From assembly GCA_015178975.1 (NCBI GenBank), contig WHVD01000029.1, positions 124,001 through 188,000 on the forward strand: a stretch of DNA of 64,000 bases. The letters are read 5' to 3'. A program made the position numbers and the translations under genes. The first letter of the stretch is position 1; each line of letters opens with the position of its first letter. Below the pieces are notes generated by a model. It was not told the DNA's origin and made no database searches. It was given only the letters and a program-made list of their open reading frames with translations. This DNA comes from Hysterangium stoloniferum. Its lineage: Eukaryota > Basidiomycota > Agaricomycetes > Hysterangiales > Hysterangiaceae. This document shows, in pieces, positions 9,903-21,460 of this stretch.

Positions 9903-12639
9903 TTACTGCAAAGAAGGGTCGAGTGCGTTGTAAATCTTACAAAGTTGCTCCCAAGCCTCGTTGGGCTGGACAGATTGAGGTCCACTTTGAATATCTAGAA
10001 AAAATACTGATCAGTTAAACCCGAATTGGAGCCAATGGGGCATATTCACCGGTAGGACGCTCAGCGAAAACAGCGGCAAGGCCAGCCTCTGCAAATTTAG
10101 GTCAACAAAAAACCCGGGCATGACGCATCTACAAAATCAGTTCGTACCCAAGTGCCAATCAATGTGGCAATGCACGATCCATGGGCCTGAAGGGGCATTA
10201 ATCACGAGATGACAAGGCAGAAAGACGAGGACTCACCAGGGTTGTCGGTTCTGAATCGGATCCTCACGGGTTGGTCAACGGTTCCACCACTTGCAACAAC
10301 GTCACGACGAGGAGGGTCAACAAAGTTAGGTCCTCCGCCTGAAGCAGACTGGATGACATCGAAGGCGTGGCCGCTATGCAGTTTAATAGTTAGAGTGACG
10401 TTAATAGAAAGTTATACAGACAAGGGACGGACTGTAAGTGGAACGCGTGTCCAGCGCCACCGATGAAAGAAACCTCAATGATAGCATTGGATGGGAGGGT
10501 AAACGTGTTTTCGTTGGGTCCAAATGAAGAGCTGTGGCATGGATGAAATGTCTGTGGGTGAAGGGAAATATCAAATGCACCCACTCAGTGGTAGCACCAT
10601 TGGCAAGGATGTTCAACAACGTAGGAATGGACGGCGGTTTGAACTGACTGTTGTTGATGGTCTAAGAGTTCTTTGCGTTAGACCTCGTACTGCACCTTCT
10701 CACAATTGGCAGCTTACCCAGATGTCTGCGTTCGCTGATCCCAGAGCAAATGTGAAGTTAAAAACTTTATCAGCGGGTGCAGAACCCCCAGGTGCACCAG
10801 GGTTTATGAGGGGCTAAATAACAACAATATAAATAGCAACGCAATGTTTCAAAACGGTACTAACTTTCAGATTGAATTCTTGGAATTCAATTCCGCCAGC
10901 AGGCACACCGGTGGGCTGTGGCGCAGTGGGTTCGGCGCTGGATGCTCCCGCATAGTGCAAGACGGCGAATGTATCAGTTCCGTTGACTGATGGCATTAAT
11001 TAATAAAATAATGAGATAACAGTTGTAGATGCACCCACAATTTGGGTTGTTGGCATTCGTGGTTGCACCAAGAACCGTCTGTGTGGCGGAGATCCCTGAA
11101 GACGCATTTAGTCAAAACTTATGGGTAGTTGAAATGCCCTATTACAGTAGTTTGCAACGGTCTGATTGGCATTCACCTAAAATAGAAAGGAACGATGGTG
11201 AGGAAAGGGAATTGTAGATGTTTCTCTGGTTATCACTCACAACGACGCTATACCGTTGGCCAGGCAAAACGGGAATCGAGTCGACTACATAGGGTTGCGT
11301 CTCAATACCTACGATAGATAAACTTCTATGACAAGTTGTGGATAGTAAATATGCGCGTACCGTCTGATTCTATAACAGTCATCGAGTGATTCGAGATGGC
11401 AAACTCGAAGAATCCTAACATACATAATTGATAATTGAACAGGCAAGTGAAATAATTATCAAGTACGTACCTTCGGCTGATACACTGATGATACGGAACC
11501 GGTAACGCAAGCCCTTAGTAACATTAATCCTAGTACGATCAACAGCGGGACCTCCTTGAAAACGTCCAGCTGCGTTAATCAGGCCCGAGTCGGGGACAGG
11601 TTCAGGGCCGCCGGCGAACCATGCATCTGAAGGGAAGTTGGTATCCAAATATTTTGTATCCAAAAGGCATGAAATAACATACTCTCGGCAACGAGGGCGG
11701 TTGGATGATACCAGTCACTCAGAGTGATGACCCTAATTAATTATACGTTAGTCCTAACGCGATATACATTATTGATTGTTGAAATGTACGTTGTAGCGTC
11801 ATCAACATCATATAAATATTTGTGAGGGTCATTGGGGTCATCTGGGTAACGAGTAGGTTCTATTATTGACTCCAGACATGCCTAGTGGCATGAATACACT
11901 CACAAATAACCAGGGGACCACGCAAACCATCGACGTACTGGGTACTTAAATGACTGTGATACCTGAAAGAATAGTACTACCAGTGAGTACAACGACCACA
12001 AACGGCCTCCAAATGTGACTTACCAGAAAGTCCCGGTTTGTTGGCCTAGCGCCAGCTGATACTGGTAAGAATGGCTACAGGATTAACTCGGATCAGCCAA
12101 CAGTACGAGACATTTGAAGTCCAGAGAGGCCTACTTAGGAGCAATGGGACATTGCGTAATAAATGAGGGTCCATCGTTGCTGGTACTAATGTCAGACATC
12201 AAATGTATCTTCAAAAATAAATTGCATCCCACAATGCGTTGCGCGGTTGGAACTATGTTGTGGTTAGAAGAGTGTCGCAGTGAAATATTATCTTGTACGG
12301 AAACTTACGATACCGTGCCAATGCTGTTTAGGAGACATGATCAACATCCGTTGGACACATTGAAGAACGGAGTCTCATCGTTGTTTTACTTACAATACTG
12401 GTGCTTCTTCTCATCGTTGGATCGGCAAGCTGATTGTTGAGGTTCACCACGACAGTGTCACCTCTTTCGGCTGCCAACAAAGGCCCGGGATATTGACCAT
12501 TAATGAGGGCAGCTCTGCGACTGAAACCATCGGGGGCAATGGTCTTTGCAGCAAGCGTCCAGCTTTTAGTCACTAGGGCAGCATGCACGGCCAAAGTACC
12601 AGCCAAGGATATGATGGCGAATTTGAATAGCAAATGCAT
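9903..12639 (-). CDS. Laccase (multicopper oxidase), copy 1
   Basis: Secreted phenol oxidase that couples four one-electron oxidations to reduction of oxygen to water. The start at 12639 gives a signal peptide (MHLLFKFAIISLAGTLAVHA). Exons are very short, with about 19 introns. The four copper motifs are present: HWHGIFQ (about 12310), HSHLSTQYVDG (about 11960), HAFHLHGHAFD (about 10370-10460, split by an intron) and HCHIDWHL (about 10160). The C-terminus reads QLCKIYNALDPSLQ with a stop at 9903-9905. The usual HPFHLHGH is HAFHLHGH here. Between the segment LLNILANGATTEW (about 10600) and SSFGPNENTFTLPSN (about 10520) I cannot join the frames with a normal-length intron, so a small frame lesion is possible. 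Copy 2 is its close inverted relative. Confidence 0.85.
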
Positions 12640-13558
12640 TTTCTGCCCAGGAGTCCCGAAGATACTGTTCAAGGTTGGTTATCGAGCCTCCATTTTGTAG
12701 TGCCCACAAGATAATAAATGGAATTCTCCATCCTCTCATTATCTCTAGAGGTATGATAGTAATTTTAACAAAATTCCTCGTGACAAAACCGGCCAAATGC
12801 CACTCGAATCGCCATCGATTTCGAAGCCCCTTGGAATTTGCAGGGGTTCTGCATTAATATCGGTCTGCATGTCAGCCTCGAGGTGATGTATTCCGGTCAA
12901 TAAATTGGCCTGAGGAAGTTTCTACCTTCCCTTGAACCGCTCGAGATAACAATATCCAAGTCGGTCGCCGGTTTTTTACTTAGCCACTCGCCAGACTACG
13001 CCGGGCGTGGGCGTGCGCAATATAGCAAGGCATGAGGAGTTAGCTCTGTGCGATACCTTTTCTGTACCTGAATAAACCTTTGTAGGCACTTTTATTGGTC
13101 TTGGTGACATGACAATATAATGACACGATTTCTTCGACTTGTAATTTCGGAAAATTGATGAGTAAGAACGTGTAAGCCTGGGAACCGAACTGACAAATAT
13201 TTAGTGTAAGAAGAGTCCAAACTTCAAACCACTGTCCTACCTGACCGCTGCCAACAATGTTGGCGATTACACCGGAAGCCTCGCTAAACGTTTTCGGGAG
13301 GGGTTGGGATCTGACTAGATTACGTGAGATTTTCCGTACATCGCGAACTGAAGAAGTAAACGTCGACGAGCGCTCACGAAGGTGATATCTGGACGTTCAG
13401 AAGCGACAAAGGGGTGAACCCGTGGGCCCCACAACTTTTCTCTCTGAATCAACAATTCTAAATATTTATAAGAGCATGTGATCTGACTCAGAAACTTATT
13501 TAAATTTTATTAATTATTTATAATTCTATAGTTTTATATACTTTTTAAAATCCTTGAA
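12640..13558. other. Upstream region of laccase copy 1
   Basis: The first about 80 bases are homologous to the promoter of laccase copy 2. Where copy 2 has TTATAAAA, this copy reads CTACAAAATGG on its coding strand, so the TATA box looks weakened. The rest shows no gene. An AT-rich stretch lies at 13490-13555. Confidence 0.5.
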
Positions 13559-13568
13559 CCTAAAAGAC

Positions 13569-14342
13569 GGATGAGCTTATATACCCACTCCGACGTGGGA
13601 ATGTTACATTAGGCGAAAGCACCCACATGCTTTGTAATTTGTGTTTGGTCACAGCGTCACATCAAGTTCATTCTCGTCGTGAAAAATTTATCTGGATTAG
13701 ACAAATTCCATTTGTCCGAGTTCTTTAGTGATCATAGGTCTCACTCAATGTTACTTTTGGGTGACCATCTCCCTTCATTGTTTACTAGTGCTTTCCCCTT
13801 CTCTTTGTCTCTGTTCCTGTCTCACAGGACGCTTACAGGTAGTTATTCTGTCTCTGTTGCTTTGTCTCCCATCTCACAGGATGCTTGCAGGTAATTATTC
13901 TGGCTCTGTTCCTTCATCTTCTGTCTCACAAAATGCTTGCAGATAGTTATTCTGTCTCTGTTGCTTTGTCTCCCATCTCATAAATTGGCTAATAGCAGCA
14001 TTTGGAGATTTGTAGAAACAGATGCAGGTCTCAACTCAGTCTTGTGATCATCCTTAATGTAGCTTTACAGTGCAACAAAAAGCCTAGCTTATCTCAGAAA
14101 GGATATTTTATTAGACAGGCTTGGCTAAACAATAACTATGTAGAATATACAATTTTTTAAATATAATAAAGCTTGATAATTAACTTGATAACTTTTCAAC
14201 AATGAAAACAAACTTTATTTGCTCTGTGATGAAACAAACACATCATGAATGATGCAAATATGTATTACAAAGTATGTGGGTGCTTTGGCCTAATGTCATC
14301 TGATGTAACATTCCCATGTCAGAGTGGGTATATAAGCTCACC
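13569..14342. mobile_element. Mutator-like non-autonomous element with ~85-bp TIRs and a 10-bp target duplication
   Basis: The left end (GAGCTTATATACCCACTC, through about 13648) is repeated in inverted form at the right end (about 14262-14342), with scattered differences. Both ends are flanked by the same ten bases, CCTAAAAGAC, at 13559-13568 and 14343-14352. Long terminal inverted repeats with a 9-10-bp duplication are the usual signature of Mutator-like elements. There is no transposase. The interior has a roughly 52-bp tandem repeat. Confidence 0.82.
13807..13985. repeat. ~52-bp minisatellite inside the Mutator-like element
   Basis: About three and a half units built on TCTCACAGGATGCTTGCAGG and TAGTTATTCTGTCTCTGTTG. 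The units alternate between two slightly different versions. Confidence 0.75.
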
Positions 14343-14400
14343 CCTAAAAGACATACATAAGTCAGTCTCCCTTTGCAACTGGGCCTGAATACTTACTTAT

Positions 14401-15143
14401 TGTTATGACCATGTTGCAACTTGACAGTCCCCGAGGTTATCATCACCTATTGATGTTTCAAGTTATCATTCAAGTCATCGCATTGGAAACTGTCAGTCTC
14501 CCAACACTGACGTATGCTTTTGCGGCGATCAAACTCTGTTTATGCCCCCGTCAAAATATACTCATACTATCTGGTTAAAGTCTGATACATCCCTTTTTAT
14601 TATGATGATCTGTTCTACTCTATGTTTCACATATGTCTATATATACTTGTAACCCTCGGACTATTTCCTTTTCTTGTGATCCCACTCTTGGTTATTTCAT
14701 GGCCTCTGAACTAATTGTAACCTTCCCGTTCCTAGTCAAGCTTATTTGTCAATAATGTTTTCCGCTCTTCTCCTAGTTAGTATTTTCTAGACACTGAAAT
14801 ACTTGTATATGAACCCGCTGTAGTTGTAGTTACTAGGCAATCAGAATATAGACTCAGAATACCCTCATACATCTCTAGAAGTCTCTTACTAAGTATTCTG
14901 CCCTCTGCCTTCACATGCACTCGCCCACTCTCAGTCCCCAACCCCTTGGCCTGACACTCAACTTATCCTTCGGTCCCGATCAGTAACTCGCTGAGAGGTA
15001 TTTGTTAGGACTAGTCTTTGCCTGTCCGAAATTTAAGGACACCCAACGGATATTTGCGAGGGTGCAGCATATAAGCTGAAGCCAAGTCCTTCTGATCAGT
15101 CCCCATCGGCCTACCAACATTAGTCAGTTTTCAGTTCTTAACA
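14401..15143 (+). mobile_element. Solo LTR, family B (743 bp)
   Basis: Begins TGTTATGACCATG, ends CAGTTCTTAACA, and is flanked by CTTAT at 14396-14400 and 15144-15148. It carries the shared core at 15058-15089. It has exactly the length of its relative at 33850-34592, but retains more CpG, so it may be younger or less methylated. Confidence 0.9.
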
Positions 15144-16040
15144 CTTATGGGCCAATAATAATGTCCTTAAACACTACATTAGCAGTCATACCTGTCTTAA
15201 AATAGTATTTTCATTCTTTCCCAATTTGTTCCTCTTAAAGCAATCAATATAAAACTGTATATGTATTGTTGAAGACAAAGTGTGCAGATGCTAATCCCAC
15301 TACAGTATTTCAGTGGCTGACCTCTGACTTTCTGATAGTTATATTACCTGAGCCAACCTGGACACTACTGAGAATACAATTCAAATCACAATTGTTTTGA
15401 AGTTGGAATGGTTGTCATTCAAGGGATGAATGTCAGCTCTATGATGTTCACTCTGTTTGCCCTTCCCATGTCATATGCCTTCTGCACATTCCAGCCCCCC
15501 ACACCGAAGGCATTCCAAGGTTTTTGGAGTTTGAAAACCTTCCAAAAATCTTAATGTTTTATTGAGGATAAGGATCATGATGGAATAGGAACAAATACAG
15601 GGGACATAATAAACCAGATGTCAAACAGACTCAGGAACATATCAGGGCAGGGATCTTCAAACATCTAGAGAGTCTGGGATATCTGGTCAGAGTCTGGTTG
15701 ATAAGTCATCCTGTAAAAAGAGAGAGAAGTACTTATAGGATAAGATCTGGGGTCTGGCAGGTTTCCCAACCCTGGCACTTCCATGCACTCACAAAATACT
15801 TCTATGCTTTCAAAAATGCTTCCACAGTGCCAGAAATTCTTCCAGATATGCTTCTGTACTGACCAATTTGCCAAGTGGAATGATGAAATGAACATGTTAG
15901 TGCACCAGAGGTCACAGGGAGGCGAATAGAACTGATAGCAGACACAATGAGGGGATTGAAGGGTGCAGGAGAACTACTGTATGTATCAAAGTGCCACAGA
16001 GATGCTGAAAGGGACAGGTAATGGCAGATGTTGTAAGGGA
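15144..16040. other. Non-coding repeat-like DNA, no gene seen
   Basis: Low CpG. A Tc1-like terminal word (AAGGTTTTTGGAGTTTG) occurs near 15518 without a matching partner. Minus-strand readings here are low-complexity and not gene-like. Confidence 0.4.
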
Positions 16041-16545
16041 TGGAGGATGTGATAGCAAATATGATGACTGCACCAGAGTGCACCAGAGGTGGACAGACAC
16101 AATGAGGTGTGGACAGATGTGGTGATCACACTGAGGATGTCAAGTGATGTGGCTGCACTGAGACAATGGAACAGATGCCATGACACACCCAAGTTGTGAG
16201 GGAAGACATTTGAAGTGAGGTCAAAGGGACAGTGGATATGATGATGGATATGACAAGTGTGCTGAGAGATGTACACATCCAACAAGTGTGCCAAGAGATG
16301 GACAGACAATGGAACAAATGCAATTACACTGAGATATGTACAGATGTGATGAGTGCACTGAGGGTGGACAGATTGATAACTGTGTTGAGTGATGGACAGA
16401 CATGATAAGTGCACTGAGGGATGGACAGATGTGACAAGTGCACCAAGGGATGGACAGATATAACAAGTACACCAAGGGATGGACAGACACGACAAGTGTG
16501 CTGATAAATGGACTGATATGCGAGTGTGCTGAAGTGGAGTGGGTG
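16040..16545. repeat. ~30-33-bp minisatellite
   Basis: Many diverged copies of a unit built on GGGATGGACAGA followed by (T/C)GACAAGTGCACC. It is most regular at 16380-16510. The long minus-strand open reading through it is a product of the repeat, rich in Ser/Cys/His, not a likely protein. Confidence 0.75.
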
Positions 16546-16634
16546 CAGTAGTGCCTGAATGAAGGTGGAGAGAGTAGGGTGGTAGAATCAGCCTCAATTT
16601 TCTTCTGAAGTAGCATGTACCAACTGGGAGCTCT

Positions 16635-16716
16635 ATAAGACGTCTTCTGCCTTTTGGCAAGAAAAACTACAGGAGACAAGAATAAGTAACTCTTCAAGGC
16701 GTCTTCTGCCTTTTAG
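16635..16716. repeat. Short direct repeat around GGCGTCTTCTGCCTTTT
   Basis: The word GACGTCTTCTGCCTTTTGG (about 16638) recurs as GGCGTCTTCTGCCTTTTAG about 60 bases later. It marks the join between the CpG-poor minisatellite DNA and the CpG-richer DNA beyond 16740. Confidence 0.5.
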
Positions 16717-16893
16717 TGAGCAAGTAACTGAGTTACCAAAGAAAAATGTAGAAGTGGCGACGGGGGCTGATGCAATGCCGGCGCCAATATGGTGCGAGAT
16801 GATTCTTAATCTTAAGGCAAAGTTCGACAGGTGTGAGGCTCCAAAATGTGAGACTAATCTAGTGCTATATCTCCAATTCTTAGTTGTGTCAAC

Positions 16894-16989
16894 ATGGCGA
16901 TATTGCCTTTTGAAAGCTTGCTAGAAATCTTCTCGAATCTTATAGATAGCACAGACTGGTCAATTTCACACCAGCACGGGGAGACTTAG
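16894..16989 (+). pseudogene. F-box-like N-terminal remnant
   Basis: A 31-codon reading, MAILPFESLLEIFSNLIDS then about 12 more residues and a stop. LPxExLLEIFxxL is the typical start of an F-box motif, used for binding Skp1 in SCF ubiquitin ligases. No continuing exon was found, so this is a remnant or an isolated first exon. The call rests on a very short stretch. Confidence 0.35.
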
Positions 16990-17339
16990 CAAATCGCTCT
17001 TTGGCTTCCTTTCGTCCTTAATCTCTAACTCATCGCAAGCCTACTATATTAAACGTCCTTGTAAAGAACGCCGCAAGTTATTCTTGGTCTCGTTCTTTGC
17101 CCCCGCTTTTTCGCCTCAAATCTGCCCGTTCATTCCCTAAAATCCCCTTGGGCCCGGTACCCAATGTATCCTAACTTGACGTTCTGAACAGGCTTCCATG
17201 GCTTCACTCTTGTCGTGTGGGGGACCACAATACTGAATGTTATCCTGAAGTTTCCCGCTCAGCTGTGGAGGCGAGGATCTCCTCCTGGTTATCAATCTTA
17301 ATCATCACATCTCTGGTCCTCCATGATTTGGAGGAAATA

Positions 17340-18110
17340 TCCACTGCTAAAATTTTTCTCCCACTAATTCAGCTTCATAGATGGTGTGGTATTTGTCACT
17401 TCCCATATGTTTTCTTACCACCGCCGTCTTCATCCCACTTTCGAACAAAACTGCTGCTGCCCCAACTCCTCCGCCTATGCTGGATCCATAAGAGACGATT
17501 CTAAATCGGCAGTCATCTTCTCTTTCGTCTTGATCGCTTAGCCTTTTGTTGTCAAATATTTCCATTTCGTGCAGAAGGGCCTTCAACCACGGGCCGGATA
17601 ATTTGGACTTTGTTCGGCTCTATCCTGTATACTTACATACATTAAGTGATAGAGGGGGACATGTGATCGTTTGATGTATGTTTCGCCGGCGCGTTGGACG
17701 GCCTCGGCATGAAGGTTCTCGGACAGAGTAGCCAATCTAGTGGCGGCGTCATGCAGGACTTTGACAGCCCCCAAGGGAAAGGGGAGCATATTGGGGCCAG
17801 CATGCAGAACGCCGTCCGCCGTTATTGGAAAGACGGTAATAAAATAATATGTAATGGGCGCGAATGTCTGCCAGGTGGGTTCGCCTGTCGCGACGTTTAA
17901 TCGAGGTGAGGGGCTGAAGTCAGGTAGTATAATGGTAGATAGTGACGATGCAAACCTTATCACTTTCGCTTTAGTGATTACTCTCCGGCGGAGGCCAAAC
18001 AGCGGACCCATCAGTGGATTTCTCTTGGGTAGCTTACACTGGGCCTTACAATGTATTTCAAGTAATCCGGCTACGAATAGTAGTCAAATAGAAGTGACTA
18101 ATTATCAAAT
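17340..18110 (-). mobile_element. Tad-like LINE relic (C-terminal RT region and RNase H)
   Basis: On the minus strand, 18011-17583 contains AATRLATLSENLHAEAVQ and a few residues later YIKRSHVPLYHLM. These resemble the region between reverse transcriptase and RNase H in fungal non-LTR elements. 17586-17347 then gives an RNase H start (SIGGGVGAAAVLFESG, then SDKYHTIYEAELVG), with the glutamate of the YEAE motif kept. The expected first aspartate (YTDGSG) reads YGSSIG. Frames change between the blocks and the element is truncated at both ends. Confidence 0.65.
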
Positions 18111-18519
18111 TTTGTTAACCCCCACATTTCAAATAGCACTGCAGTTCTTACTACATATTATAATGCCAATTTTAAATTGAGCTGGGAGCTTTGGGTGGCG
18201 AAAATTGTCCACAAATAGTACGACAACAGCCGTTCGGCATGGATCTCAAGACATCGTGTGTCAGACAAGCCTAACCCGAACCCTCCGTTTAGGGCTTGGC
18301 CAAGGCTTTCCAAGTTGTGCCATATCCTCCCTATAGACACCAGTTGCGTATGCAAAGCCTTGCTCGGGATATAAAATCCACGGGATGAAGCAGCGAAGAA
18401 GATCCCCATCCTGCCTTTACAACTTTCGTCTTACTAGTAGTCCTGGTGACTTGAGATTTGACTCTTTTATTTACTTTATACACTACCTCGACTTTATTAG
18501 TACTAACACATCAATCATC
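18111..18519. other. Spacer 5' of the small secreted protein gene
   Basis: Contains a minus-strand reading of 83 codons (18158-18409) that I do not recognise. It may be more LINE interior. The 100 bases before 18520 would hold the promoter; a TTTATTTACTTTATACAC stretch lies at about 18465-18483. Confidence 0.3.
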
Positions 18520-18943
18520 ATGAAGGTATGACGACGAACTCTAGATTACACAACAAATATTTACTAGGAGTCACCTCTCTCTCAGTTCGTCTCCCTCATT
18601 GCCATCTTCGCCCTTGTCCCATTCATACTCGCCGCGGCCGTTCCAGAAGAGATCGCTGCAAGGGAAGGTAGTACATCACATTTGTCCAGCCGCAGTGCAG
18701 TAAGTCCATACTCTCCCCGTCGTCGATGATCTCTTTCAGCTCAGACGCACCGACCAGCTTGCAAAGAGAGCTTGTGGCAAAACAGCTTGCTCCTGCGTCG
18801 ATGTCCCTGACGGTTTATTCTGTGGAGACGGACTGTTCGGGTGTGCGAAAGGACATGTCTTCCAGTGCGGCGGTGGGGGGAGCAAGTCATGCGATTTTGG
18901 AAAGAGAGATTCCTGTGTGAAGTGTGGGGGATTGAATTGTTAG
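18520..18943 (+). CDS. Small secreted cysteine-rich protein (candidate effector-type)
   Basis: Three exons join in frame: 18520-18525, 18586-18699 and 18740-18943. The introns are 18526-18585 (GTATGA...CAG) and 18700-18739 (GTAAGT...CAG). The product is about 107 residues. It starts with a signal peptide (MKFVSLIAIFALVPFILAAA), followed by a short pro-region ending in the Kex2-type site LAKR. The mature part has 10 cysteines (ACGKTACSCVDVPDGLFCG, then further Cys in CAKGH, QCGG, SCDF, SCVKCGGLNC). There are no CC pairs, so it is not a hydrophobin. Even cysteines, a dibasic site and small size fit a secreted disulfide-rich protein. Function unknown. Both introns and the frame look intact, which suggests it is a real gene in a repeat-rich area. 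Confidence 0.75.
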
Positions 18944-21400
18944 AGACTCGGGCGTAGCAGGCTCTTCCTATTCCCTGTGAGGTAGGTTTTAGTATGTCTA
19001 ATATGATAGATATTATGGCAGGATCATTTTGTCTGTTATGCGAAAATTTAATCAAATGAGGGTGTCCTTTCCATCAGAAGCATATTCCGTTTAGGTATCT
19101 TACTTTCATGAGACTAGCACGCTTTCTAGAAAATGGTGATGGGATATAAAACAGTGTGAAGCTTGAAATGCCAGAAAGCTTGACCGAGAGAGGCTGGGCC
19201 GAAATTATCCCTTTATAACATATTACTAGTATGCGCTCTATCATTGAAACGTCGCGATAAACTTAGGCTCGAATCACCCTTAAATATTGTATAATATCAT
19301 TTCTATGAATGAACTCAGGCTTCAATAAACACTCACCAAATTTCAGCGGCCTATCCTTCAAGTATCTTTAACAACCACAAACACAGTCTGTCCACTATGC
19401 TTGCAACATACGACAAACACCTTGTCGGCATTTTTCGACACCATGAATTAATTATATACTTTAAGTGGAAAGGAGAGAGAAATCAATCAAAGAGTTGGAA
19501 GTGCTTTTGCGCTTAAAGTATGGTGCCCTCTTTATCATTAAATAGATTTTTATACTACTATGAGTGTGAAAAGATATCCGATAGACGGTAATAGAGCGGA
19601 GGGAGGGAAGAGAACTGCCAGAGGCAACCTATAGAAGAGACACCACCCTCTCTGGAATATTGCATGAACATAGTGTGTCAGGCGAAAGAATGCATTTATT
19701 ATATTTCAAGGGCATCCATACTCGTAACTGTGGTTGATTTCCGGTGATTGAGCTAAAAATCAATGTGGATGTTTTATCTTCCGATCTCCTCCCTGAACCT
19801 CGGAACTGCTAAAACGCTTCGCAAATCTAGCCCTTGCCCGTCGTATTGTCGAAATAGAGACTAGTCCGGTTGTAATTGCTACAAATTTAATCGTTTTCGT
19901 GGAGCAATTTAGTCAAATTGACCATTATTTAATTAGTTGGCGCCTAGACGGGTCTATTCCCTCACAAAGCGGAACAGGAGCACGCCCTGATAAACCTTAC
20001 AGTAACAGAAGTCTTTTCATATTCCTTTATCAGGGCGGACATCTATATATCTATATAATGTGCAGATAAAGACATCCACCTCCAATCAATTCGTGTATCA
20101 TCAGGATAGGGTGGTGTTTTAGGGGTGCAGAGGGAGCCTGGGCTCGGCGCCATACTCTATCCTTTGAACAAGAATGTTAAGTCTCAGCGAAAGGGAGATC
20201 AAACGCATAGTTACCGTATGGCAGACTCAGAACAACCTTTGAATTGTAGTAATCTACTCTGCCATAAATATAGAGCAATTAACTGGATTATGTCTGCTCT
20301 TTTAGAATATTTTGTGCGTTGAATTATCTGGAACTAGTGCACCAACTTGCCATTCGAACCGCAAACAACCCCCCACAAGTTGAACGCAAGAAGCACACAA
20401 GGCAGCATTAGACGAACCAGGAACACATGTTATACCCTCATGAGAAGGATGATAGTAAAAAAGGCTGGTACTTGCTACCCGACGAAAGATTTGGGCAACT
20501 AAGGGCTCATGTCTCGATTCGGCCCTAGCAACGACAGCGCTTGGCTGACCTTGTCTTCTTTAGGAAAGAATGTACCAAAAGCAAACAAATTCAAATACGG
20601 GATAGTCTCTAAACTGACAGCGATCCGCGCGGTTTGCACTGGAAATATTGCTGATAACGTTAGACGCCAAATTCCATGTCCTTGAGGTGTGATAGCGTCC
20701 GGAGATCTGTGGTAGAGCTATACACTTGCAAACGCCCTTGCACCATATTCAGACTGCCGATGAATCCAAGGCTACGAGAGTAAATGAATCTATCAGAACT
20801 ATACCAAGTAAGGTCGGACCTTACTTAATCGAGATCGGCGTTGGCCACCCGCAGTCGGCTACGACTGAAATCGGAGCTCCCATCGACACTGTTAAGATAT
20901 GGTAGTATGCATTTACGCCAACTATGTAGTGTACTGAATCAAAGCACCGTAATATATTTGAATTTGGAACCTTTAAGGATTGATGACCTCAAGAAAAATT
21001 CAAAGGCTGCCCCGGGTTGTCAGAGCTTATTCCAATTTCTCGCATAAATGGAATTTGGAGGCCACGTGTGCGTTGCACCTTGCCTCGGATCGTGCCCTGA
21101 TAGTGGTCTAATTTGTAGCGACCTTTTTTTTTGCAACGGACCATTCCCCAAGATTGCCCTGAGTGGGATCCGCACATTATCTTCCTTTTTTGTCACCTTT
21201 TAGCCAAAGAGGGTGGTTAGGAAACGGGATGGCTTAAGAAGTGATAGTTGCTTCTTCGTAGCCTATTTTAAGAACAGGCGCCTTTGTTGTGCACTATGGC
21301 GTAACATGTCACCCATGACACTAGAAATATCTGAATTCCTGGTTTTGATGTGGTCAGACCAACTGATAATCTGATTCGAGCGTATTCTATATAGAATATC
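18944..21400. other. Long intergenic region, no gene recognised
   Basis: About 2.4 kb with normal CpG. Short open readings (for example 20841-21047 +) show no domain or sensible exon joins. A 12-bp perfect inverted repeat lies at 19983-20037. The last 60 bases hold the promoter of the oxidoreductase gene. Confidence 0.5.
19983..20037. repeat. Perfect 12-bp inverted repeat (CGCCCTGATAAA)
   Basis: CGCCCTGATAAA at 19983-19994 pairs with TTTATCAGGGCG at 20026-20037, with a 31-base spacer. It is followed by an alternating TATATATCTATATAATG tract. It may be a hairpin or a paired binding site; no gene starts nearby. Confidence 0.6.
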
Positions 21401-21403
21401 CGA

Positions 21404-21460
21404 AGTATATAAATAAGTAGACGTCCGGAATAATACCATCCACAGTCCCCTCTCCTCGTC
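21404..21460 (+). promoter_or_regulatory. Core promoter of the MDR oxidoreductase
   Basis: TATATAAATAA lies at about 21407, some 50 bases before the ATG. A pyrimidine-rich run (CAGTCCCCTCTCCTCGTC) lies just before the start. This is a common fungal layout. Confidence 0.6.

Noticed and set aside
16040-16545. Regular ~30-bp repeats as a CRISPR array
   Set aside because: The units are contiguous without unique spacers and the genome is eukaryotic; a minisatellite.
15986-16697. Long minus-strand readings of up to 224 codons
   Set aside because: They run through the minisatellite and have repeat-driven Ser/Cys/His composition.
18520-18943. Small secreted protein as a hydrophobin
   Set aside because: There are ten cysteines without the two CC pairs of hydrophobins.
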